DNA of 64,000 bases from Hahella sp. HN01 (lineage in GTDB: Bacteria; Pseudomonadota; Gammaproteobacteria; Pseudomonadales; Oleiphilaceae), in contig NZ_JAHMIN010000010.1 of NCBI RefSeq assembly GCF_018986435.1, positions 62,001 to 126,000 of the forward strand. Direction: 5' to 3'. How positions within the stretch are numbered: position 1 is the stretch's first letter; each line of letters opens with the position of its first letter. Under the pieces are notes generated by a model, which ran no database searches, was not told the origin of the DNA, and saw nothing but the letters and a program-made list of their open reading frames with translations. Shown one piece after another: positions 18,371 to 27,429 of the stretch. The position numbers and the translations under genes were made by a program.

Positions 18371-19084
18371 ATGGTCAGACGAATCTTCAAGCTCATCACC
18401 ACCGCAATCGCTGTCGTGCTGCTTTCTACTCAGGCGGTGTTCGCCGTTACTATGACGGAAGTGGCTGAGGCCATTAAGAAGAACGACATGGATAAAGCGT
18501 TCGATGGCCTGCAGGTGTTGGCGAATCAAAAACATCCTGACGCTCAATTTCTGCTGGCGATGATGTACGAGAAAGGTCGCGGCACGGAAGCGAATCAGGA
18601 AAAGGCGGCGGAATGGTATAAAGCCGCGGCGGAACAGGGACACCCTTCAGCGCAGAATAATCTGGCGCAGCTCTATAATCAGGGACGCGGCGTGCCCCAG
18701 GACTATAAAGAAGCGGTAAAGTGGTTCTCCAAGGCCGCTGACGCCGGCAACGCCACTGCGCAATACAATCTCGCTCTGCGTTATGCCAAAGGCGAGGGTG
18801 TGGAGAAAGATTTGGGCAAGGCGTTTGAGCTTTATCGCAACTCCGCCGAACAGAACAATGTATTCGGCCAGTTTAATCTGGCGTACTCCTACGCCACTGG
18901 CGAAGGCACTGATAAAAACATGGTGGAAGCGCTACGCTGGGCTATGTTGAGCGCTGAGAAGAAGTTTCCTCGCGCCATTCAGTTCGTCTCTTTCCTGGGC
19001 TCCAAGATGTCACAGGAAGAAATCTCCAAAGCGGAAAAACTCGCCAACGAATGGCGTAAAGACAAAGGAATTGGCGCTCAATAA
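18371..19084 (+). CDS. Exported Sel1-repeat (TPR-like) protein
   Basis: This 237-aa protein has a signal peptide (hydrophobic core ITTAIAVVLLSTQAVFA) followed by about four Sel1 repeats: AQFLLAMMYEKGRG, AQNNLAQLYNQGRGV, AQYNLALRYAKGEGV and GQFNLAYSYATGEG. Sel1 repeats form alpha-solenoids that mediate protein-protein contacts, often in the periplasm. ATG 18371 with GGGGA at 7-nt spacing is preferred over 18317. It stands alone after the aceF terminator and converges with the next gene. The partner is unknown. Confidence 0.85.
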   Translation: MVRRIFKLITTAIAVVLLSTQAVFAVTMTEVAEAIKKNDMDKAFDGLQVLANQKHPDAQFLLAMMYEKGRGTEANQEKAAEWYKAAAEQGHPSAQNNLAQLYNQGRGVPQDYKEAVKWFSKAADAGNATAQYNLALRYAKGEGVEKDLGKAFELYRNSAEQNNVFGQFNLAYSYATGEGTDKNMVEALRWAMLSAEKKFPRAIQFVSFLGSKMSQEEISKAEKLANEWRKDKGIGAQ

Positions 19085-19087
19085 AGG

Positions 19088-19999
19088 TCAGCTTCCGTCG
19101 TAAGCACTGGCTTTGTTGGCGCTTGCGGCATTGTCCGCGTTGCTGTGCTGTAAGGGATCGGCGTACCACAGTCGTGGATTATTCAGCGGCGTATCGGCAG
19201 GTAATAATGGATTCTCCAGATCGATGACCGTACGTTCCTGCAAGCGGGCGCGCTCAATCGCCTGCAAATAAAATTCATTGAACAGGCGGGTGAACTCGCC
19301 GTTCGTCATCATTTTCTCCAGCCCGTCTTTGATCGCCCGGTACAGATTGGGATTACTGCGGCTGACAAAGTAATACACCGCCGCAGGATAGCGGATCAAT
19401 AAGTGCGGCTCTGCGCGCAAACTGGAGTAAGTTTCCAATTCCGGCCAGATCTCGATCAGCGCTCGGGGGAAGGCGTCAACCCGCTCCATTTCGATCATTT
19501 TAAACATGGAGTGATAGTTGGCGTTGCTCTCGACCTGCAAACCGTTGTGCTGAAAAATGTCCAGATCCGGCCAATCATGGCCTTGCACGAAGGTGATTGC
19601 GCGTAAGTCGTCTAGTGAGCGGATGCGGGAAAACTTCTTGATATTGTTGGGATGAACAATACAAAGTCGCCAACCGATCAGGCCTTTATAAATCGGGATG
19701 CGTATGGGGGAGAGTTCAGTTTCCCGCTCTTTGCTGGTCATGGCCCAGAGAACGTGAACACCCTGGTTGTTGCGGATCAGGTTGATGGCGCGGCCCTGCA
19801 GAATAATATCCTGGCTGGATTTGAGTTTGATGTCTGCGCCGCTGGTTTGAAGCGCCAGCTCCAGAAGTTGGACCGGGTATTCATTGCGTTCATCGAACTG
19901 GGTATGGGAGCGGGCGTAAATAGCAACCTCCTGCGCAGACGACCAGTTCGGCGTCAGCATCCAGAGTAGAACGCCAAACAAGACAACCCTCTGTGCCAT
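19088..19999 (-). CDS. Exported solute-binding-like protein, paralogue of 737-1621
   Basis: This is about 303 aa with a signal peptide (VVLFGVLLWMLTPNWSSA). The mature protein resembles amino-acid-type periplasmic binding domains. It shares several stretches with the protein at 737-1621: IRIPIYKGLIGWR against IRIPLRKGLLGYR, FPRALIEIWPE against FPRGVNEIFAE, and NPLLPADTP...LWYADPL at the C-terminus. The start is uncertain (ATG 19999, GTG 20002 or TTG 20041). I took ATG 19999 because it gives a normal signal peptide. No ABC transporter genes are adjacent, so an orphan binding or sensing role is likely. Confidence 0.7.
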   Translation of the reverse strand: MAQRVVLFGVLLWMLTPNWSSAQEVAIYARSHTQFDERNEYPVQLLELALQTSGADIKLKSSQDIILQGRAINLIRNNQGVHVLWAMTSKERETELSPIRIPIYKGLIGWRLCIVHPNNIKKFSRIRSLDDLRAITFVQGHDWPDLDIFQHNGLQVESNANYHSMFKMIEMERVDAFPRALIEIWPELETYSSLRAEPHLLIRYPAAVYYFVSRSNPNLYRAIKDGLEKMMTNGEFTRLFNEFYLQAIERARLQERTVIDLENPLLPADTPLNNPRLWYADPLQHSNADNAASANKASAYDGS

Positions 20000-20246
20000 C
20001 ACTCCGCAGACCTCGCAATGGAAACCGTCATACCTAAACAAAAAGTGTAGTTAATACTGGGTCTTTGTCGTTAATTAGAGGCGTCCTGCAACGCCAATGT
20101 GATTTCCTGATTCTAGTTGGCGTATTACACTTCTCACATTGGTCGCTGCGGACAATGGCGCAGAGGCGCCCACTCGCTGACGTAACAGGGTGTATGAGCC
20201 ATCTGTCCGCATTTAGGGGGTTGGTGCTACGCCAGGGCCTGGAGCG

Positions 20247-20600
20247 ATGTTCAAGGTGCGAACGCAAATCGTGAAGCCATTAATCGTTGCTATGATCATG
20301 CTTTTATTCTCTACGCACAGGGCATGGGGGCAGGGTGCGATGGAGCTGTCTTTGCGCTACGGCGAAACCCTTCGCTACGAAGGCATGGAGTTTGAGGTCG
20401 CCTATATTATCGATACGTTGAGAGCGGATAAGCGCGTCTCGGAGTATTTGATTGGGCTGCATATCATCCACAACGCTGAACGCGAACTCATTGAGCTTTC
20501 ATCGGAAGAACCCACCTATTGGCGCGAGTATGTGCTGCGATACAGCTATGCCGACCGTGAGCACGTCAGAGTTCACATCATGTCTGAAATGTCTCGATAG
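20247..20600 (+). CDS. Small exported hypothetical protein
   Basis: This 117-aa protein has an N-terminal signal (IVKPLIVAMIMLLFSTHRAWGQ, cleavage near residue 29) and a beta-rich mature part of about 88 residues containing LRYGETLRYEGMEFEVAYIID. I do not recognise the family. GGAG lies very close to the ATG (2-nt spacing). The gene is followed 41 bp later by a zinc-ribbon gene in the same direction. Confidence 0.6.
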   Translation: MFKVRTQIVKPLIVAMIMLLFSTHRAWGQGAMELSLRYGETLRYEGMEFEVAYIIDTLRADKRVSEYLIGLHIIHNAERELIELSSEEPTYWREYVLRYSYADREHVRVHIMSEMSR

Positions 20601-20641
20601 TCCGGCGCATTGATTATTGCGTTGCACGGAGAAAACAGGTT

Positions 20642-20917
20642 ATGAAAAATCAGTGTCAAAGCTGCGGTATGCCGATGAAGCAGGACCCCAAAGGCGGTGG
20701 AACGGAAGCCGATGGCCGCCCTAGCGAGAAATACTGTAGCTATTGTTTCGTCGATGGAGCCTTCACCCAGTCCAGCTTTTCCGCACAGGATATGCAGGCC
20801 TTCTGCATTGAGAAAATGAAAGAGATGGGGTATCCCAGAATCATCGGTTGGCTGTTTACGCGCGGGATTCCCAAGTTAGAGCGTTGGTCAAAGAAGTCGG
20901 ATAGACAGGATAAGTAA
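20642..20917 (+). CDS. Putative zinc-ribbon protein
   Basis: This 91-aa cytoplasmic protein has CQSCGMPM at the N-terminus and CSYC about 25 residues later, giving a four-cysteine zinc ribbon of the zf-ribbon_2 type. A helical segment (AFCIEKMKEMGYPRIIGWLF) and a basic tail follow. Members of this family are small and uncharacterised, often encoded near stress or regulatory genes. A terminator hairpin lies just downstream. Confidence 0.75.
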   Translation: MKNQCQSCGMPMKQDPKGGGTEADGRPSEKYCSYCFVDGAFTQSSFSAQDMQAFCIEKMKEMGYPRIIGWLFTRGIPKLERWSKKSDRQDK

Positions 20918-20972
20918 GAGGGCGGCGATAGCGCCAACGGGATGTAGTGAGCGGAGCGGCTCAGTCAAAGTA

Positions 20973-21003
20973 GAGGGACGCGAAAGCGCTATCCCTCGTT
21001 TTT
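20973..21003 (+). terminator. Intrinsic terminator after the zinc-ribbon gene
   Basis: Stem GAGGGA/TCCCTC encloses an inner CGC-GAAA-GCG hairpin and is followed by GTTTTT. The downstream arm overlaps the 3' end of the convergent gene at 20989-21801. Confidence 0.75.
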
Positions 21004-21801
21004 GGAGAAGTAATGCAAATTAGTCACGGTGTTGTCCACCGCCAGGCGTCGCACTTCCTCCATTTGTTTGGAGTAAAGAGGAGAGCCTTGTTTGAGTTCT
21101 CCATCATTCAGACGTAATTCATTTTTCAGGCGGCGTTTGCGTTTTTGTAATTGCGCCATTTCTTCCGGCGGCAACCCCAGCTTATCGTCAAACGCTTCAT
21201 AGGCCCGAATGGTCTCATAGGCGCGCTTATATTCCTTTTGACTTTCCAGTAGCGCAGAGAGTTCGTTGACCGGGAAAATCACGCGGCGCCAGTGGTCCGC
21301 CAACGGGTTTTCAAAATGCAGATCGATAATGTCGTTGATGGCGTCCTGATAGAAAGCCAGTGCGATGCTGGGCTGGCGCTTGCTGAAATGAGCCGCTTCT
21401 GTAATTTTGTAGGCGATTTCATTATCACGCTGGATGATCGGGTCGATCAGACTCCAGTCCAACCCATCCGGGCGCACCTCTACCAGGGCGGTTTTCAACT
21501 GGCCTTTCTTGGCGGGCAGAAAGGACAAACCAGGACGATTGATGATCTTGGCGCGGGCCTTTCCGCCGGCCTGCAGGTATTTGGCGATCAGCGTATTGCA
21601 GATCTGTCCCAGGCGCGTCCCGGTATCCAGGCGCGCTTCCAGTACATCGGAGCCTGCGCTGGCTTCCAGTGCGCGTTTAAATATGACGGCTTGTCCTTTA
21701 CGCCAATCAGCGTCAGGGTTATCGATGACGACTGACAGCGTCAGCTTTTCTTCGACCCGAAAAGGGTCCACCGCCGTTGGCGGCGTACGGGTTGTATTCA
21801 T
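20989..21801 (-). CDS. Hypothetical cytoplasmic protein
   Basis: This 270-aa protein has no signal peptide or membrane segment. The N-terminal half is mixed alpha/beta. The second half is helical and charged (LALFYQD-like helices, then AQLQKRKRRLKNELRL), suggesting a TPR-like or coiled segment. I do not recognise the family. It is transcribed alone, and its 3' end carries part of the terminator of the convergent zinc-ribbon gene. The product length and normal codon use argue that it is real. Confidence 0.6.
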   Translation of the reverse strand: MNTTRTPPTAVDPFRVEEKLTLSVVIDNPDADWRKGQAVIFKRALEASAGSDVLEARLDTGTRLGQICNTLIAKYLQAGGKARAKIINRPGLSFLPAKKGQLKTALVEVRPDGLDWSLIDPIIQRDNEIAYKITEAAHFSKRQPSIALAFYQDAINDIIDLHFENPLADHWRRVIFPVNELSALLESQKEYKRAYETIRAYEAFDDKLGLPPEEMAQLQKRKRRLKNELRLNDGELKQGSPLYSKQMEEVRRLAVDNTVTNLHYFSKNEG

Positions 21802-21943
21802 TGCGGCGATCCTGCGAATTGTTCTTAATTGTTATTATTTTGTCAGTAAATGTTGGACCGCAGATCATACAATGAACTTATTTAAATTCGAATCATTTTT
21901 AACGAGCGGCGCGCAATTCTGTGAACGCCGCCAGCCCTCGCCA

Positions 21944-22870
21944 TCAGGGGCTGTGCGGGTTGGCGGCGACTTCACTGCGGGCGCGCAAAAACTTGCGGAT
22001 TTTATCGACAGAGCCTTGCAGAATGAGATTGCCCGACAGCACCAGGACCAGTCCCGCGATATTCCACCCATCCCATTCGTATCCCTCATAAATGGACGAC
22101 AAGCTCAGGGCGACTACTGGAAATAACACTGTCGCGTAGGCGGCGTTGTTGGCGCCGATGCGTGACACCAGCATCAGGTAAGCGGTGAATCCTACAATGC
22201 TTCCAGGAATAGCCAGATAGAGCAGGCTGTAAAGGTACGCTGGCCGCTCATCCCAAACGATGGGCGTATCGGAAACGCAGATAAGCGTCAAAAGAATCGC
22301 GGCGCCGTACAGCATGGCGAAGGCGTTGCTGGTCAGAGGCGTCAGACCTTGACGGCTGTGCCGCACGCTGATCATATTGCCCAGAGAGAAGAAGTAAGCA
22401 CCCACTGCCGCCAGCCCCAGGCCGGTCAGCGCCTCAGTAGACAGCGTATTGACGCCCAGTTCGCGCCAGAACAGCAAAGTCAGTCCCAGTACGCCGACGG
22501 CGCCGGCCACATAAACCCGTCCGGCGGGCTTTTCTTTCCATATCATCCAGCTATTGAATGCGTTGTAGAGGGTGGCGGCGGAAAAGACGACCGAAATGAC
22601 GCCGCTCGCCACATACTGGGCGGCGTTGTAAAAGCAGATGAAGTTCAGGGAAAACAGGCAGGCGCCCTGAAGCAGAAAAAACAGGTGGTCCACCGTCCGC
22701 GTAGGCTGTAGGCGGCGGCATAGCAGCAGGATTGGCAATAACAGGCTCCCCGCCACCGCAAAGCGGAAGAACACTGACGTCAAAACCGGCGTTGAACCCA
22801 GTTGCAAATGGATGGCGATCCAGGTGGTTCCCCAAATGAGGACGGTGGTCAGATAGAGCAGGGCGTTCAT
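21944..22870 (-). CDS. EamA/DMT-superfamily transporter
   Basis: This 308-aa protein has about ten predicted transmembrane helices arranged as two EamA repeats. It starts TTVLIWGTTWIAIHLQLG, a typical first helix with the WG-x-x-W/F motif. Family members (RhaT/YdcZ/PecM-like) export small metabolites or amino acids; the substrate is unknown. The divergent AraC gene 174 bp away is a likely local regulator. Confidence 0.85.
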   Translation of the reverse strand: MNALLYLTTVLIWGTTWIAIHLQLGSTPVLTSVFFRFAVAGSLLLPILLLCRRLQPTRTVDHLFFLLQGACLFSLNFICFYNAAQYVASGVISVVFSAATLYNAFNSWMIWKEKPAGRVYVAGAVGVLGLTLLFWRELGVNTLSTEALTGLGLAAVGAYFFSLGNMISVRHSRQGLTPLTSNAFAMLYGAAILLTLICVSDTPIVWDERPAYLYSLLYLAIPGSIVGFTAYLMLVSRIGANNAAYATVLFPVVALSLSSIYEGYEWDGWNIAGLVLVLSGNLILQGSVDKIRKFLRARSEVAANPHSP

Positions 22871-23044
22871 AGATGCTTCCCATCATGCATGACATTAATG
22901 CGTGAAAGGTTAATAAGCCCGAGAGATTGCGTCTTTTCTGAAATTGCTCTTTTTGCATAATCTTGCGCATTTCTGGCCGTCGCTGGCTTGCCAGTCAATC
23001 ATCGACCGGTTAATTTCTGAGTTAACCCCATTTGTTGTCATGTT

Positions 23045-23923
23045 ATGCGTAAATCCTTCACCAATAGCGTTGATCTCACCTTGAGTCGTTCGTCCGCAAC
23101 ACGACTGGATTATTTGCGCCTGAATGAGGATCTGGCGCTGGCGCGTTGGGCGAACCGGCAGGACCGGGTGCGCTATCAGATGGTGGGACATCACACGCTG
23201 AGCATCTATTTGCGTGGCGGGACGGAAACCTGCCGTATCGATGCGCCTGAACGTTACGGGGGGCCGGGTAAAATCTGCCTGATGCCGGCGGAGCATGACT
23301 CTACATGGCAGGTCAGCGGTCCCCTGGAGTTCGCGCATCTCTATTTTTCTGAAGCCAGCTTCAAGCAGATGGCGTTGAGCTTATGGGATATGGACCCTCG
23401 TCGCGTAGAACTGCCGGACCTGGCTTATGCGGACGATCCGGAGCTGACGAGACTGGGGCATATCGCGGCGCTGCAGCCGGAAGGGCTGATAGGCGCGGAT
23501 AATCTGGCGTTGCAGCAGATCAGTTATGAGATGATGGCGCACGTGCTGCGTCGTTATGCGGTTTTTCGCAAACCTGAAGCGGCTTACAAAGGCGGATTGG
23601 CGCCAGCGACCAAAAGAAAAGTGCTGGAGTATATGCAGGCGCATTTTGGCGAAGACCTGTCTCTGGAGCGCCTGGCGTTGGTAGCGGGGCTTAGCCCTTT
23701 CCACTTCGCCAGGATGTTTAAAGTCACCATGGCGGAGGCTCCGCATCAGTACCTGCGCCGGCTGCGCATTAACGCGGCGAGAGAGCTTCTTGCGCAAGGC
23801 GTGGATCTGGCGGAAGCGGCTTTAATATGCGGATTCGCCAATCAAAGCCACTTTACACGGGCGTTCAAGCAAATGGCGGGCGTTACGCCGGGGAGCTATC
23901 GTCGCCAGACGAGGCTCCCTTGA
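23045..23923 (+). CDS. AraC-family transcriptional regulator
   Basis: This 292-aa protein has an N-terminal cupin-like sensor domain (about 30-130) and a C-terminal double helix-turn-helix (about 185-290). It has LALVAGLSPFHFARMFK in the first HTH and CGFANQSHFTRAFKQMAGVTPGSYRR in the second. It is divergent from the EamA transporter and probably regulates it. The frame starts with ATG; no strong Shine-Dalgarno is visible. Confidence 0.88.
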   Translation: MRKSFTNSVDLTLSRSSATRLDYLRLNEDLALARWANRQDRVRYQMVGHHTLSIYLRGGTETCRIDAPERYGGPGKICLMPAEHDSTWQVSGPLEFAHLYFSEASFKQMALSLWDMDPRRVELPDLAYADDPELTRLGHIAALQPEGLIGADNLALQQISYEMMAHVLRRYAVFRKPEAAYKGGLAPATKRKVLEYMQAHFGEDLSLERLALVAGLSPFHFARMFKVTMAEAPHQYLRRLRINAARELLAQGVDLAEAALICGFANQSHFTRAFKQMAGVTPGSYRRQTRLP

Positions 23924-23931
23924 GTCACGGC

Positions 23932-24816
23932 TTATGCGAAAGACTTGATATAGTCGCGCACAGACTGTGGTTTGCGCCCCAGGATGCGTTCGATATCGCC
24001 GGACACCGCCGCATATTCGTTCTGTTTGGTGGCGGCGAAAATGCCCAGCAACGCCTCCACCATGAATGGCGGCAAGCCAACTGACTGCAGTATTTCACCA
24101 AATCCTGCCGGCTCCGCCTCAATAACCGTTACCTGCGCGCCCCGAGCTTCGCCCAGGATGTCTGCGACGTCATACAGACTCAACGCCTCAGGACCAGTCA
24201 GCTCGTAAGTGCGGCCTTCGTGTCCTGACTCCAGCAACACAGCGGCGATGGCGTCGGCGATATCTTCATGAGTAATAAACGCCACTTTGCCGGCTGCGCC
24301 AGGCTGCGCCAATTGGTTGGTTTCTTTCGAATTCGCCAGGCCTGAGCTCAGGTTGGCGATATATTGGTTGTTGCGCAGGATGCTGTACTGCAACCCGGAT
24401 TCCTTCAGGTACTGTTCTGTGTCCTCATGAATGCGAGCGAAAGTGAACGGACTTTCTGCGGTTGGGTTGACGAAGCTGGTGTAAACCACGCGTTTGACTC
24501 CCACTTTCCTGGCGGCGTCGATGGCGTTGCGGTGTTGGCGAATGCGCACATCTACTGGGGCGTCACCGGAGATGATCAGCACGGTGTCGGCGCCGGTGAA
24601 CGCGGTTAGCAAGGTCTCTGGCTGGTCGAAGTCCGCTTTGACTATTTCATTGCCCGGCGCAGCCAGCGCGGCGATTTTTTCAGGAGCGCGTGCGGAGAAG
24701 GTCAGTTGATCTGCGTCGCCTGCGCGCGCTATCAACGCTTTTGCGACCAGTGAGCCCAAGCGTCCGCTGGCGCCAGTGATAACGATTTTGCGGGTAGAAG
24801 GAATCGATGTGTTCAT
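23932..24816 (-). CDS. NmrA/QorB-like NAD(P)-dependent oxidoreductase
   Basis: This 294-aa atypical SDR has an N-terminal Rossmann motif TGASGRLG, a DFDQPETL segment, and an RNNQYIANL region typical of NmrA-like NAD(P)H:quinone reductases (QorB/YtfG group). The start is ATG 24814-24816, preceded by AGGAG at 6-nt spacing; the open frame upstream of it is not coding. It is divergent from a LysR gene, a common pairing in which the regulator senses an electrophile or quinone. Catalytic role in quinone reduction is inferred. Confidence 0.82.
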   Translation of the reverse strand: MNTSIPSTRKIVITGASGRLGSLVAKALIARAGDADQLTFSARAPEKIAALAAPGNEIVKADFDQPETLLTAFTGADTVLIISGDAPVDVRIRQHRNAIDAARKVGVKRVVYTSFVNPTAESPFTFARIHEDTEQYLKESGLQYSILRNNQYIANLSSGLANSKETNQLAQPGAAGKVAFITHEDIADAIAAVLLESGHEGRTYELTGPEALSLYDVADILGEARGAQVTVIEAEPAGFGEILQSVGLPPFMVEALLGIFAATKQNEYAAVSGDIERILGRKPQSVRDYIKSFA

Positions 24817-24982
24817 AGTCTGCTCCTCATATAGTCTTGTTACTAAGCGAAAGCCGGTATGGCTAAAAGATGGACACACTATAATTTTCTTTATGCGCCC
24901 AATAAATGCAGTAAAATGACCTTCTTTGTTGCTTGAATTGAACAAATAAGATTTCCGTTCACATACCGGGGAGACGCTGAAG

Positions 24983-25900
24983 ATGGATAGACTGACGGCT
25001 ATGCAAGTGTTCGCCGAGGTCGCCGCCCGCAAAAGTTTTACTGCTGCGGCTGATAATCTGGACATGTCGCGGGCGATGACCACCCGTTATGTGAATGAAC
25101 TCGAAAGCTGGCTGGGCGCGCGCCTGCTAAACCGCTCGACCCGGCGCATCTCTTTGACTGAGGCGGGAGAAGCCTGTCTGTTGCGCTGCCGGCAGATTCT
25201 GGACCTGACCGATGACGTGGAAGCCGTTGCGGGTAAACGGGAGACTGAGCCCTATGGGCTGATTCGAATCACGACAAGTGTGGCCTTTGGACAAGTGCAT
25301 TTGGCGCCGGTGGTGGCGGAATATCTCAAGCGTTACCCGAAAACCCGTGTGGACATGCAACTGCTTGATCGTAGCGTTAATCTGATAGAAGAGCGTATTG
25401 ATCTGGCCATACGCACCACGAACGACCTCGATCCCAACCTGATCGCCCGCAAACTGACGGACTGCCGCTCTGTCATCTGCGCTTCTCCGCAATATCTCAA
25501 AGAGCGGGGCGCGCCCAAAACGCCAAGAGAGTTAACGGAGCATAACTGTCTGACATACTCGCACTTTGGCAAAAGTCAGTGGCGCTTTACCCATAAGAAG
25601 ACCGGCGCCGCCGACGCTGCCGAGGTGACGGGCAACCTTAGCGCCAACGAAGTACTGGCGTTGACCAACGCCTGTGCTGCGGGCGCGGGGATCGCCATGT
25701 TGCCAACTTATATGGTGACGGATTATGTAAAGCGTGGAGAGTTAACTGCGCTACTAACCGATTGGGAGGCGCTGCGATTGGGCATGTTCGGCGTCTATCA
25801 GTCCCGCAAGCACATGCCCGCAACCTTGCGCACGCTGCTGGACTTTTTGGTGGAGCGCTTTGGCGATACGCCGCCCTGGAACGACGACATATTGGGCTAG
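24983..25900 (+). CDS. LysR-family transcriptional regulator
   Basis: This 305-aa protein has an N-terminal winged HTH (MQVFAEVAARKSFTAAADNLDMS ...LLNRSTRRISLTEAG) followed by a substrate-binding-like effector domain (about 90-300). It belongs to the large CrgA/YhjC-like subgroup. The divergent oxidoreductase gene is the likely target, and the 166-bp gap contains their control region. Its stop shares the CTAG tetranucleotide with the convergent gene's stop. Confidence 0.9.
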   Translation: MDRLTAMQVFAEVAARKSFTAAADNLDMSRAMTTRYVNELESWLGARLLNRSTRRISLTEAGEACLLRCRQILDLTDDVEAVAGKRETEPYGLIRITTSVAFGQVHLAPVVAEYLKRYPKTRVDMQLLDRSVNLIEERIDLAIRTTNDLDPNLIARKLTDCRSVICASPQYLKERGAPKTPRELTEHNCLTYSHFGKSQWRFTHKKTGAADAAEVTGNLSANEVLALTNACAAGAGIAMLPTYMVTDYVKRGELTALLTDWEALRLGMFGVYQSRKHMPATLRTLLDFLVERFGDTPPWNDDILG

Positions 25901-26889
25901 CGGTAGCGTCGCCAGGACTTCAGAGAGCAACTGATGTCTCTGCGAAAGCTATGGCGGTCAATACCCGGAAGTTTGTCCAATACGGCCTGTAAGGCTTCGT
26001 CAGAGAGTTCATTCTTCTTCTGCTCGACTTTCTCCATAAGCAGGTCGCGTGCGAAATGGCCGCCACTGGCGTTGGTGGCGCCGAGCTTCAGGCGCTCCTC
26101 CTCAGAAACCGGGCGATACTTGATTAGAGTGTCGAGCTCGCCGCAATCCACGTTTTTATCCGCCTCACACTTTTCGGGTGCGTTGAGCAGCCAGTCGCGA
26201 ACGGCGCCGCAGCTTTCCCGATAATCCTTTTGGCATTGAGATTCCAGAGCCAGTTCATCGCAATAGAAGCCGCTGTGTTGCAGACAGCTCCAGTCTTTGT
26301 CGGAGACATTGGCGCGCAGGGGGAGTGAACGCCCGAGATCTCGAACACCCACGACAGGGGGACGCCAATCGATAACAAAACGCGCGTTGTCGCAACGGTC
26401 AGTCGTACAAACTTTCTGTAAGGCGCAGACTTTCCAGAGATAAACCTCTTCGCAGGGCTTGCCGAATCGCAGCTTACAGACGCGGGTGTCCTCTTCGGAA
26501 AAACAGTCGCCATTGACGTCGTCGCAAAGGATATCTTCAGTTTTGACTGACTCAGACACTTTAACGACAGGGGTTGAGCTGGGCGCATTGGTTTGCTCTG
26601 GCTCTGAAGGGAGATTTTTAAAACGCGCTTTGGCCTCATCGGACAGCAGCCTGACGCCGTCAATGGCGGATGTGGGAGTAATAACCTGCGCGTCGCTGTC
26701 AGCGGGAGCGGCGTCGGAATAGTGCACAGTGCCTTTGGCGTCGGTCCATTTGTAGATTTCAGCCCTGCTGTTTATTGAAAGTGTGAATAAGACGACGGGA
26801 ATCAGCATCATCAAAACACGCGTCATTGATGAACCGGGAGTGCTATGTTGGCGTCTGGAGAATCCCATCGTAGTTTGAAGTGAACGGCG
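25897..26889 (-). CDS. Exported DUF4124-domain, cysteine-rich protein
   Basis: This is about 330 aa. After a signal peptide (VLMMLIPVVLFTLSINSRA) comes EIYKWTDAKGTVHYSDAAP, the hallmark of DUF4124, a short periplasmic beta domain. The remaining 250 residues contain many cysteines in pairs (CDDVNGDC, CKLRFGKPC, CALQKVC, CQKDYRESC, CEADKNVDC), suggesting disulfide-stabilised repeats. The start is ambiguous: ATG 26889 has AGGA at 8-nt spacing, and ATG 26826 gives a shorter signal peptide. Function unknown. Confidence 0.72.
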   Translation of the reverse strand, partial: RRSLQTTMGFSRRQHSTPGSSMTRVLMMLIPVVLFTLSINSRAEIYKWTDAKGTVHYSDAAPADSDAQVITPTSAIDGVRLLSDEAKARFKNLPSEPEQTNAPSSTPVVKVSESVKTEDILCDDVNGDCFSEEDTRVCKLRFGKPCEEVYLWKVCALQKVCTTDRCDNARFVIDWRPPVVGVRDLGRSLPLRANVSDKDWSCLQHSGFYCDELALESQCQKDYRESCGAVRDWLLNAPEKCEADKNVDCGELDTLIKYRPVSEEERLKLGATNASGGHFARDLLMEKVEQKKNELSDEALQAVLDKLPGIDRHSFRRDISCSLKSWRRYR

Positions 26890-27429
26890 CATATAAACAG
26901 TCCTGTGCGACACTGACTCAGCAATCTTGAGGCTGACAACTAACGGCTATTAAGTTACGGAATTATAAGCTCATCTTTGATGACAAAATAATAGTAAATG
27001 TCACGTTTTGTTTGATCATAAATATCCGCTATATGCGGGCTCTGCGCTGTGAAAACATAGTCTAACCCGTGCTTGAAGGTAATCGGTATATTCTCTAGAT
27101 TGGAGATTCAATCACTAAGGAAGCATTGAAAAACTACCTGCGGCCGCCAACGTTTTTCAGAGGCTCCCTAATAAATATAGACCCCGTCCAAGACACGGGG
27201 TCGTCGGACTTTCCTTCACCGCCTGAGCAGTCTCAAACCAGACACGATAGTTGGATTGAGAAGATGTTTGCGTCAACGGACCTAACGAGTCAGCTTGATG
27301 TCCATCATAAAAACTGACGCCCGCTTGCGCTATAAAGAGCCCGGTATTGCCAAGGCTCTTTGAAAATAAAGTACGTTGCGGAAAGAGCGATGACGCAAAC
27401 CAGGAATCAAGGGAAACACGGAGAAGGAT
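26890..27429. other. 540-bp interval with two hairpins, no convincing gene
   Basis: This interval is AT-rich at its left end. A perfect inverted repeat GACCCCGT (27180-27187) / ACGGGGTC (27195-27202) and a second AAAGAGCC (27334-27341) / GGCTCTTT (27354-27361) are visible. The second looks like an intrinsic terminator shortly before the next gene. A 63-codon ORF (27126-27317) spans the first hairpin but has no supporting features. Confidence 0.5.
27334..27364 (+). terminator. Hairpin, possible terminator or attenuator
   Basis: An 8-bp perfect stem with a 12-nt loop is followed by a short T tract, about 65 bp upstream of the 27430 start. It could end a short upstream transcript, or attenuate the following gene. 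Confidence 0.4.

Noticed and set aside
27126-27317. 63-codon frame before the PEP-CTERM-like gene
   Set aside because: It spans a perfect hairpin, has no clear ribosome site and shows no recognisable protein features.
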